The translations under genes were made by a program, and so were the position numbers. From Haliotis asinina (lineage: Eukaryota; Mollusca; Gastropoda; Lepetellida; Haliotidae): a stretch of DNA of 64,000 bases. Positions within the stretch are counted from its first letter, which is position 1, and every line of letters starts with the position of its first letter. The notes beneath the pieces are model-generated. The model was not told the origin of the DNA and searched no databases. It worked only from the letters and a program-made list of their open reading frames with translations. Below are positions 29,101 to 34,071 of this stretch, piece after piece. The DNA lies in contig NC_090291.1 in the NCBI RefSeq assembly GCF_037392515.1, forward strand, positions 39,021,001 through 39,085,000, read 5' to 3'.

Positions 29101-30990
29101 ATTCCAGTGTGTGGCATACAAATAAGATTTAGTAAGAACATACTCATGTGTTGAACACAGGTGACATACTTCTGTCATGTATGCATGAATGTAACTAAAG
29201 AAGGATGACAATATATGGATGAACAACTTCCTTATTGCTATGAGAGTGTCGTTTCGATCACTTGCTTGATAATGGTGTTACAGCCTACACTGAAAGGTTG
29301 CTCTCATAGCATTAAAGAACTTGTTCATCCACATATTGTCATCCTTCCTTACTGCCCACACTTCTCAATGCCTCTCAAAGACGTTAAGAATATAACTGCT
29401 TCTTGTATATCAGTTTAGAATATACTTGCATGCTGTGTGCTTGGAAGAACATACCTGTGCATAATATAGATTTAAATGTGCATGTGTCTTGATGATCCCA
29501 TGTGTATATGTCACAACAGCATATATGTTGGTTTCTATGGTAACAAGTGTATGTTCCAGGCTGGTGACATACTGGTTGTCATGTGCACGGACGTGGGCTG
29601 GTCTCCATACTTCCCACTAATAGCTGGACTTGTCACAGAAATGGGTGGGCTGCTCTCACATGGTAAAATTATTTGATCAGTTGTATCACACACTAAAAAC
29701 ATTTGGTCCCTTGTATCCATGGTAAAACATTTCGTCCCTTGTATCACACAGTAAACACATTTGGTCCCTTGTATCACACAGTAAACACATTTGGTCCCTT
29801 GTATCACACAGTAAACACATGTGATCCCTTTTATCACACAGTAAACACATTTGGTCCCTTTTATCACACAGTAAACACATAAGTTACAAAAGAACTTCAG
29901 AAAGAGAATACTGAAATCAGTTCATGGGATTATAACTTGACCCGCAGTTGTTTGTTAAAGGTGCGGTGGTAGCACGAGAATATGGGATCCCCTGTGTTGT
30001 CAATGTGGCTGACGCAACTATAAGGATAAATTCAGGTGAGCTATATCCTCAATAGATCAGAAGGCAGTATGACAATGTCCTTATATAAGTGTCATTTCTG
30101 ATGAGGAATAAGTCAGCAACTATGGTGACTTAAAGTTGAATGATGTGTTCACATTAAGTTCATGCAAAAATGTGACTCTTTTAGATAAGTTTTTACCTTT
30201 GTTGGATGCATCACTCAGTCGAGATCCGTCAGTCCTGACAGTCCTTTTAACACCAACAATTCAGAGTGAGTGAGGGTGAAAAAATTCAGCAATATCATGG
30301 AGGACAACAGGAATAGACTTCACACACATATATATGTGTAATACATTCGTATCCATGTCAAAGATACTCAGTGGCTCTAGGGACAAACTATGCGTCAAAT
30401 ACTATGGTTATCCCAAGCTGTATGTGAGGTCATATGACCTGCTTATCCCACTGGGTACCCATTCACTGCTTAATGAATTTGACAAGAATACTTCATCATG
30501 TTCATTTTGCAGGTGAGCTATAACCAAGGGAAAATTGTGTTTTGTGTGTTTTTCCTATGGTTTGGTTTAAACAGAATCATCAAGAAATTAACAAAATTGA
30601 GAAAAAGATCATGTTAACAAGATTAAGAAATTAGTGATGTCATTTGAACAGTCATCGCTGCAAAACAGATTCATTTAGAAAGCTGTGATGGTCGACTAAA
30701 CCAAGGAAGGTTTGTCAGATAGCTTGATGATCTGAGGTGAGTGAGTATTGTTTTATGAGGCTTTTAGCAATATTACAGCAATATCTTGCCTGAAAATGGG
30801 ATTCACTAATTGTACCCATGTGGAGAATCAAACCCAGACCTTTGGCATGATGAGTGAACATTTTAACCACTATACTACCCCACCACCCCTGGTTTGATTT
30901 TAACTGCATTTCATCAACTGCTTGATTACAGGTGAGTTGTTGGCCCTGGATGGACTACGAGGAACTGTGAAGAGGCTAATGCCTCAGTAA
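3..30990 (+). CDS. Rifampicin-phosphotransferase/PEP-synthase-like enzyme with lipocalin-like N-terminus; 39 exons, 5' partial
   Basis: Putative ATP-dependent dikinase-type phosphotransferase. Exons: 3-130, 453-518, 1102-1215, 2062-2171, 2593-2648, 3131-3183, 3942-4069, 5030-5177, 5459-5645, 7058-7120, 7667-7716, 9190-9356, 10130-10200, 10569-10633, 10947-11017, 11471-11547, 12644-12761, 14032-14129, 14705-14776, 15305-15411, 16196-16268, 17741-17833, 18391-18558, 19028-19159, 19970-20054, 20644-20732, 21402-21464, 22464-22559, 23064-23123, 23359-23459, 23744-23807, 25424-25495, 25935-26026, 27400-27478, 28205-28256, 28941-29017, 29560-29662, 29961-30035, 30932-30990. Every junction is GT..AG and keeps phase; the exons sum to 3582 bases, 1193 residues plus TAA. 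Residues count from the first visible codon. Domains: lipocalin-like (1-300), ATP-binding (313-618), middle region (650-1090), phosphohistidine (1098-1193). The frame is intact, so the gene looks functional. Substrate unknown; annotated animal homologs are usually called 'putative phosphoenolpyruvate synthase'. The initiator exon lies left of the window. Confidence 0.93.
763..842 (+). mobile_element. SINE-like family B fragment
   Basis: Intron 2; TGGATTGTCTGGTCCAGACTC, TATTTACAGGC and CATATAGTTGG. Confidence 0.6.
1271..1410 (-). mobile_element. SINE family A, diverged copy
   Basis: Intron 3 of the phosphotransferase gene; GTGAGTGAGG at the tail end, CACACATTGTACC and ATTACGCTAACCCATC at the head end. 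Confidence 0.6.
2235..2400 (-). mobile_element. SINE family A
   Basis: Intron 4; GAGTGAGTGAG tail, CTGCTTTTAGCAATACTCCAG, ACCCATGTGGGGAA and tRNA-like head. Confidence 0.7.
2798..3114. mobile_element. MITE with AGGCCAGACCAATTT-type ends, copy 1
   Basis: Left end AGGCAAGGCCAATTATATTT, right end AAAATTGGTCTGGCCT as an imperfect inverted repeat; AT-rich interior with TTTGGCAATTTATTAA and GGGGCAAAAAA. It ends 16 bases before exon 6. Confidence 0.75.
3425..3575. repeat. Dispersed repeat shared with 38415-38600
   Basis: ATGGCAACCATG, GGCAAGGAATAG, AATAAAGAAG..GTTGACAT and TTTTGTCTTATAC occur in the same order at both places. Class unknown. Confidence 0.6.
4566..4728 (+). mobile_element. SINE-like family B
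   Basis: Intron 7; TGGTCAGGCTTGTTGACTTGG, GTCATTGGTTCCCAGTTG, ATATAGCTGGAATATTGC. Confidence 0.7.
5459..15411 (+). CDS. Exons 9-20 of the phosphotransferase gene: PEP-synthase-type ATP-binding domain
   Basis: This block (residues ~268-649) is the PPDK_N / PEP-synthase N-terminal ATP-grasp-like domain. It opens with VGGKGSQLALL (Lys317, phosphate-binding glycine loop) and TVPSGVCVTLAAF. It continues with FAIRSSAAGEDG (Arg419, the nucleotide-binding arginine of the family), GVLFTADPISG and NANFGLGESVVSG. It closes with DIEWA...FLLQSRPIT, giving Glu602, Gln614 and Arg616 at the positions that hold metal and nucleotide in this family. All family landmarks are present, so ATP binding is expected to be retained. 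Intron 13 and intron 15 carry minisatellites abutting the exons (separate entries). Confidence 0.92.
5714..5945 (-). mobile_element. SINE-like family B
   Basis: Intron 9, starting almost at the exon 9-side donor region of 5645; AGTTTTATGCTGCACTG tail, AGCATCGATCTACACAACTG, ACAAGCATGGGTTACTG head. Confidence 0.7.
6094..6246 (+). mobile_element. SINE family A
   Basis: Intron 9; head GATAGCCTAATGGTAAAAGC, tail GGAATATTGCTAAACATGATG and CACTCACTCACTC. Confidence 0.7.
6389..6533 (+). mobile_element. SINE family A
   Basis: Intron 9; GGGTAGCCCAGCTGTTC head, ACAATGTGTGAAGCCCATTC body, GGAATATTGTTAAAAGC tail. Confidence 0.7.
6715..6800 (+). mobile_element. Possible third tRNA-headed SINE
   Basis: GTGGAGCAGACGGTCACAGG then GTTCGATCCTCACC resembles a tRNA B-box region, followed by a body unlike families A and B (GTGTCATACCAAAAGAC). 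Only one copy is seen. Confidence 0.4.
7842..8022 (-). mobile_element. SINE-like family B
   Basis: Intron 11; (GTGA)n, TTTAGTTTTACGCCACACTC, GAGTCTGGACCAGACAATCC; head end truncated. Confidence 0.75.
8626..8826 (+). mobile_element. SINE-like family B
   Basis: Intron 11, inverted relative to the copy at 7842; CTTGTTGTAAGAGGCAACTAA head, tail ends GTAAAACTAAACTCACTCAC. Confidence 0.8.
9919..10068 (-). mobile_element. SINE family A
   Basis: Intron 12; ends TTTAACCACTAGGCTACCC (A box, reverse) and contains GGGAATCAAACCCATGAC (B box, reverse). Confidence 0.7.
10195..10500 (+). repeat. Minisatellite starting at the donor of phosphotransferase exon 13
   Basis: G-rich units of ~45-60 bases, GTGATGGGGGTCATTGGTT then TGTGCTGGGTGTCAGTGGAG, begin at the exon end (GGGGTCAGAGAG|GTGAGTGATGGGGGTC) and run for about 300 bases. 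Confidence 0.8.
11170..11480 (+). repeat. Degenerate tandem repeat ending at the acceptor of exon 16
   Basis: Units of AGGTGTTCACACTGTT with variable spacers (TGTGTTGAGGTGTTCACAC and similar) recur about eight times and finish in the true acceptor TTGTGTTCAG|GTGTTTTGTTCACG. A SINE tail (about 11345-11402) interrupts them. Confidence 0.65.
11663..11832 (-). mobile_element. SINE family A
   Basis: Intron 16; GAGTGAGTTTGG tail, ACACCAGAAATGGG and CACATTGTACCC body. Confidence 0.7.
12134..12292 (+). mobile_element. SINE family A
   Basis: Intron 16; GGCGTAGCCCAGTGGTTAAA head, CCCAGGTTTGTTCCTCC B-box region, tail GCTGGAACATTGCTAAAAG. Confidence 0.7.
12866..13062 (+). mobile_element. SINE-like family B
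   Basis: Intron 17; TCTTCAGTAACCCATGCTTG head, GGTGGTCAGGCTTCCTGAG, CAATATGGCTAGACG tail. Confidence 0.7.
13928..14045 (+). repeat. ~64-bp tandem duplication including the exon 18 acceptor
   Basis: CAGGGTTTGG...TACATGTTCAGGGA occurs twice; the second copy supplies the acceptor at 14030-14031, the first leaves an unused TACATGTTCAG|GGAGCAGTG at about 13967. Confidence 0.7.
16196..28256 (+). CDS. Exons 21-35 of the phosphotransferase gene: middle, probable acceptor-binding region
   Basis: Residues ~650-1090. It begins GEMMPNAVTPLTWSLF, matching the GE(V)MPGAVTPLTWS signature that follows the ATP domain in rifampicin phosphotransferases and PEP-synthase-like proteins, and later holds FLARHGHRCIRE (residues ~905-916), which resembles the FL..YGHRG..E motif of the same group. 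In bacterial Rph this region forms the mostly helical antibiotic-binding domain. The segment is much less conserved than its neighbours, as expected for a substrate-specific part. No PEP/pyruvate TIM barrel is seen. The natural acceptor cannot be deduced from the sequence. Confidence 0.85.
16500..16664 (+). mobile_element. SINE-like family B, internally deleted
   Basis: Intron 21; GGTCTTCAGCAACTCATGC head then directly AGTGATGCTCATGCTGTTGA; GACCATATAGCTGGAATG tail. Confidence 0.65.
16816..17385. mobile_element. ~570-bp DNA element with ~43-bp terminal inverted repeats
   Basis: Left GTAAACTTGGTCTCAGTAAT then ATTCGTTACATTTCTCTACT; the right end reversed reads GTAAACTTAGTCTCAGTATT then ATTTGTTACACTCCTCTACT. 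No transposase frame inside. An internal block GGTAACCTTTGAGCGACCTA is shared with 33590-33650. Confidence 0.8.
17448..17640 (+). repeat. Short tandem duplication in intron 21
   Basis: TGATCTTCACTGATGTATTT...GAAAGTATTTGATCTTCAG..CCTCAACTG occurs about two and a half times in units of ~80-90 bases. Confidence 0.6.
18045..18210 (+). repeat. CT-rich (CTCACC)n satellite in intron 22
   Basis: Low-complexity TCACCTCACCCTTCAGCTC units on the plus strand; all four bases but no G in long runs. It creates spurious proline/serine-rich open frames. Confidence 0.85.
18708..18850. mobile_element. MITE with GGGCCCTGTTACACAAAGC-type ends
   Basis: GGGCCCTGTTACACAAAGC at the left and GCTTTGTGAAGGACCC at the right are imperfect inverted repeats; the interior has CGCAAGTCAGTGTTATG and its approximate inverse. 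Confidence 0.6.
19714..19932 (+). mobile_element. SINE-like family B with long (ACTC)n tail
   Basis: Intron 24; TGTCGTAAGAGGTGACTAACG head; the tail carries about twelve CACT units and ends 37 bases before exon 25. Confidence 0.8.
20103..20380 (+). repeat. ~38-bp minisatellite in intron 25
   Basis: About six units TATGAACTTCAAGTGATCCC plus TTGGTATCTGGATCCCCA. Confidence 0.85.
20462..20595 (+). mobile_element. SINE family A, diverged
   Basis: Intron 25; GCCTGGTGGTTAAAG head, CAGTGTGTGAAGCC body and TAAAATATTGCTGAAAG tail. Confidence 0.5.
20931..21395 (+). repeat. 18-bp minisatellite open in the frame of exon 27
   Basis: About 25 copies of TTTCTGATGTAAGTGATG-like units, each encoding (V-S-D)2. 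The array stays open and joins in frame to exon 27 at 21402 (NLAKEIASSG). Many units contain GTAAGTG, a near-consensus splice donor. Confidence 0.9.
23840..24190 (+). repeat. Minisatellite after exon 31
   Basis: Alternating units around TGTGCTGACACATGACACAC and ATATGAAACACACGTACTGA, ~30 bases each, about ten copies in intron 31. On the minus strand it looks like a cysteine-rich open frame, which is a repeat artefact. Confidence 0.85.
24499..24638 (+). mobile_element. SINE family A
   Basis: Intron 31; GTAGCCTAGTGGTTAAAC head, CTGTTCGATTCCCC B box, tail ends CTCACTCACTCACTC. A family B copy follows 14 bases later in the same orientation. Confidence 0.75.
24652..24866 (+). mobile_element. SINE-like family B
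   Basis: Intron 31; TAGTCTTCAGCAACTCATGC head, GACTAGGTTGACACATGTCA, terminal GTGTGGCATTAAAC. Confidence 0.7.
26236..26565 (+). repeat. ~29-bp minisatellite in intron 33
   Basis: About twelve copies of CATATGTGTCGTCTCATAGC followed by AAAACTCC, with small length changes. Confidence 0.9.
26700..27375 (+). repeat. Minisatellite running up to exon 34
   Basis: Units of GTAGGGTATAACAGTAGG followed by TTTATAACAGTAGTGACA (~36 bases), with a longer variant carrying GTGTCACAAGATGGGATG. The array stops about 25 bases before the exon 34 acceptor. Confidence 0.9.
27746..27951 (-). mobile_element. Inverted-repeat element with tRNA-like core
   Basis: Arms CCTATGTCATATTTGGGA..TTCTTAGTAAAG and its inverse CTTTACTTAGAA..TCCCAAATATGACATATG flank a minus-strand core GGAGGCTGAGTGGGTTAGATG (A-box-like, tRNA-Ser/Leu type) and CACGGGTTCGACTCC (B box). 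Confidence 0.7.
28941..30990 (+). CDS. Exons 36-39 of the phosphotransferase gene: phosphohistidine swivel domain and stop
   Basis: PEP-utilizers 'mobile' domain, residues ~1090-1193. GMPVSQGEVQGPARI opens the domain, then GDILVV and TDVGWSPYFPLIAG lead to TEMGGLLSHGAVVARE and YGIPCVVNV. The catalytic histidine is His1149 (CAT at 29659-29661), one base before the end of exon 37. The family accepts the ATP beta-phosphate on this residue and passes it to the acceptor. The protein ends ...LRGTVKRLMPQ with TAA at 30988-30990. This is where bacterial Rph proteins stop, whereas true PEP synthase continues into a further barrel. Confidence 0.93.
29013..29175 (+). repeat. Degenerate repeats copying the exon 36 donor
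   Basis: The exon 36 border TACAG|GTGAGAACATACC is echoed at ~29062 (ATACAGGTGATTTACC), ~29090 (TACAGGTGAGAATATTCC) and ~29157 (CACAGGTGACATACTT). Confidence 0.6.
29198..29350. mobile_element. 150-bp foldback MITE in intron 36
   Basis: Arms AAGGATGACAATATATGGAT / GAACAACTTCC..ATTGCTATGAGAG and the near-perfect inverse CTCTCATAGCATTAAAGAAC / TTGTTCATCCACATATTGTC / ATCCTT, ~46 bases each. Confidence 0.85.
29655..29885 (+). repeat. 30-bp minisatellite starting at the exon 37 donor
   Basis: Six to seven units GTATCACACAGTAAACAC plus ATTTGGTCCCTT; the first two carry the exon end itself, CACATG|GTAAAA and CCATG|GTAAAA. Confidence 0.85.
30737..30891 (-). mobile_element. SINE family A
   Basis: Last intron of the phosphotransferase gene, 40 bases before exon 39; GTGAGTGAGT tail to ACTATACTACCCCACC head. 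Confidence 0.75.
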
Positions 30991-32600
30991 TCCAAGGAAT
31001 GGCTGTCTGACCAACATGTTACCTGTTGATCGCTTCAATGGAAACACAGCTGTAAACCCAAAATCTAAAGTGTCATTTTGGAATTCAGCATAGCAACTCC
31101 CATTTTAAAGGACAATGAAAGATTTCTATCTGGAATGGACATTGTGAACAAAAAATACAACTGACCATATGATATAAAGTTGTGTCATTGTGAACAACAA
31201 CTCCTTCACCATTGTATATGTGTGTCACTACTTGTACCAAGTAGTTAAGCCAAATGAGCAAGCACCTGCACCCTTTACACACTGCAATGTTTCTCATTGT
31301 GTTATACATCTTACTTTCATATTAGCTAATGGAGGAATTTGCACAAATTTGTATGGCTGATTTTACATCAGTGAGTTCTGCATGGACTAGTTTCATTAGC
31401 TAAGATTACAGTGAGTGATCAAATATTGCTTGATGTCACATCAGCAATTTTGCAGCTTTTAAAGCCTGCAAAACAGAATTGAATGGCTTGGTACAAAATA
31501 TAATCAGGTTGTTCAATAATTACCTCGATAATCACATGCTCAAAAGTATGGCTGTATGTTTTCTTCATATGTATGTAATATAAAACATTTACCTTTTATT
31601 GAATTGATACATGTATATTAGTCTTATTTTGTGATGCATTAGTCTTCCACATTTTTATACTGTTTTTTTTGTCTGCATTATGGTTAAAATTCCAGATGTA
31701 AACCAAATGGTTTTATTTATGTGAGATAATTAGGCTGATCAGCTCAATTACAGTAATTATAAGAAAGATTATAATTGTAATCTTTCACGTTGGTCTGATT
31801 ATGTGGGGAACTGCATTGCTTGTTATAAAATATTGATCAAAGTTTTCAATAATTACCTCAAAAATCACCTGCTTAAGAAGAGTGACTAGTATGTGTTCTC
31901 TTTTTATCAAAATTTACCTTTTATGAAATTGATATGTGTATGTTAGTGCTATTTGTTTTGATACCTAAAATGGCAACATTTTATTACTGTATTTTTGTCT
32001 GATAAAGGCAAAATGTAATTCCTAGATGATGAACAGATTATTTCATCTAAGGCTAAACCAACCTATTTGATTTCTTGTTTTACAGATTTTTGTCATAGGG
32101 GAAATCTAAATACGTGAGGTTAAAAAATATATCAGCAGTCAAAGTAACATTCCTTCTTTATGCTAAAGGTATTTTACTTTTGGCAATTTATTAATATTGG
32201 ATATTTATATAGCGCACATACCCACACAACACAAGGTACTGGAAAAAGCATAAAAACATATGAAGTGTATTTGGGGCAAAAAAGAACAATCTAAAAAATT
32301 TTTCTTGTAAGTTTACATTTTTGGCCAATACAAACATTAGGATTATATTTTTTGAGTGGGAAATGTTTTTTTTCTTATTCTTGTGAAAATATGACTGGTA
32401 GAGCTATAAAACAAGAAATAAAATTTGTCAGGCCTAATCAGTATTTCATGTGCAGATAATTAGGATGTTCAACTATTTCATATATTGTAATCGCTTATTT
32501 TGGTCTGATTTTGTGTGGATGGTTCAAGTATATGTAATGTAATGTAGTGTTAAGCCAAATATACTCAGTAAAACAGAATAGAAATGTTTCATAATCAGAA
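30991..32600 (+). other. 3' flank/UTR of the phosphotransferase gene with an internal diverged duplication
   Basis: AT-rich sequence without coding potential. A block around 31493-31720 (ATTACCT-ATAATCAC, then ACCTTTTAT-GAATTGATA) recurs about 333 bases later at 31826-32040, and a fragment of the interval (GATAATTAGG ... TTGGTCTGATT) appears again near 32455-32510. A 9-bp-stem hairpin GAAAGATTA..TAATCTTTC lies at about 31763-31786. The only clear AATAAA is at 32417-32422, inside a MITE copy, so the true poly(A) site is uncertain. Confidence 0.45.
32050..32435. mobile_element. MITE with AGGCCAGACCAATTT-type ends, copy 2
   Basis: Left AGGCTAAACCAACCTATTTG and TTTCTTGTTTTACAG, right AAACAAGAAATAAAATTTGT and CAGGCCT; interior shared with copy 1 plus ~60 extra bases at ~32197-32256. 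Confidence 0.75.
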
Positions 32601-32865
32601 GAAATCTGCTGAAGCAGCAAACAAAATAGTTGTTGCTAGTGACCAATTGCTAGCATTTTGTAGATATGGTATTGGTGATGATGTCAGAGGAATACAAAGT
32701 GCTCTCTGTGTGTATGGTCTACTTGACCTCAGCCCATCTGTGTTATCTCTATTTTTATACTCTTGTAGGCTTGGTGCTTTCATTATGTTGAAGTACCAAA
32801 AGGTCTTTTGACTTGATATACTATTAAAACCTGAAAGTGTGTGGGTTGTGTTTGGTTTCAAGTGC

Positions 32866-32991
32866 AAATATTTGGGATTACACTTTCTTAGTAAAGTACA
32901 GATGCTAGTACTTTTGTGGGGTTGAGTCCCAGCCAGTATTTGAATCCACACTCCCAGAGTCGGGCACGTGATCGCCAGCACACAAAGTCAG
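32866..32991 (-). mobile_element. Truncated second copy of the tRNA-core inverted-repeat element
   Basis: Matches the left arm and core of the 27746 copy (CTTTCTTAGTAAAGTA, CGCCAGCACACAAAGTCAG); A-box half and right arm missing. Confidence 0.65.
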
Positions 32992-33400
32992 TTCCTATTC
33001 AGAGATTGGTGACAGAGAATCATGGGAGACCTACTCACACCATGTTCTACACAGCACTAGTCCTGTTCATTTTAGATGTTAATAAGCGATGTACATACAG
33101 GATAGTAACGACCGTCGATGTAATACCATTTTTATTAAACGAGTTAATGATTTGGTATCAAACAAGCAAAAAGGGGTTTGATACTAAATCTTTCATGAGT
33201 TTAAGAACCATGAAGAACTGGTACATTTTTAGACATATGCTGGTAGACAATCGTGCACGCTTCTTCGCACTGATAATAGATAGTGAACCATGGGGGAGAC
33301 TTCTGGTTCATGATTCTGCTAATAATGAAGCTATTAAATTTCGCAATAACAATAAAGTCAAGCTAGTAGAGAGTGAAATTATCGCTCTTCAATAAATAGC
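32990..33400 (+). other. Unassigned open stretch next to a repeat
   Basis: An open frame of ~130 codons after the truncated tRNA-core element (LVLFILDVNKRCTYRIV ... SEIIALQ). I recognise no domain; it begins inside a repeat and may be part of an unknown element or chance. Confidence 0.2.
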
Positions 33401-33542
33401 CAATAAACATAAACATCAAGCATGATGTCATAAAATCAGGGCAAGTGGAAAATTAGTCAGGACAAGTTACTCACTTGAAGTCACTTGCAGTGGGGTAAGT
33501 GGCTTTTCAACATATTTTTGAACCCCTGAAATAGGGTTAACT

Positions 33543-33705
33543 TAAGCTCAAGATTATTATACTTACATTCAGTAGCTGTTATCAGATTGGTTAAATTCGT
33601 TCGGCCATCTCGCATTTGATTGGACGGCCGTAGGTCGCTCAAAGGTTACCCATCTCATGCTTCTACTTGGGTTTGTTAGACTAGTGTTTGAGTGAAATGG
33701 ATAAT
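33543..33705. mobile_element. Partial second copy of the 570-bp element
   Basis: Reverse complement of this stretch matches the left part of 16857-16970: TAACAAACCCAAGTAGAAGC, GGTAACCTTTGAGCGACCTA, GATAACAGCTACTG. The opposite end was not found. Confidence 0.55.
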
Positions 33706-34071
33706 ACTTAGGCAAATTTTAATAACTTAGACTGCGCTACATTTTGTGTGGGTGCGTGTGTGTGTGGAGGGGCAAGTGCATTTGAGATCGCCACAATACA
33801 GGCCAATGCCATTTTGTTATAGTTCTGTGGACACACAGTGCTGCATGTTAACACCCTTCCTTATTCTGGGCCAGTTAGCTGTTGATCTTTTCCCGTCATG
33901 TCAAACGCCAGGCAGGGAAACAACAAGTACCAGCTTTTGTTATGAAAGGGTCGAACCGATCCTATCTCCCACACTTCACACTGACGCTCCTTCTACTAGA
34001 CCGTGGAGGCACTCAAATAGCTCAGCACAACCTGTTCACTGCATCATTAGTGGAGTTGAACTCCAATCGGT

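Noticed and set aside
30266-30310. Additional SINE A fragment
   Set aside because: Only the (GTGA)n and CAGCAATATCATGG parts are visible; too short to place with confidence.
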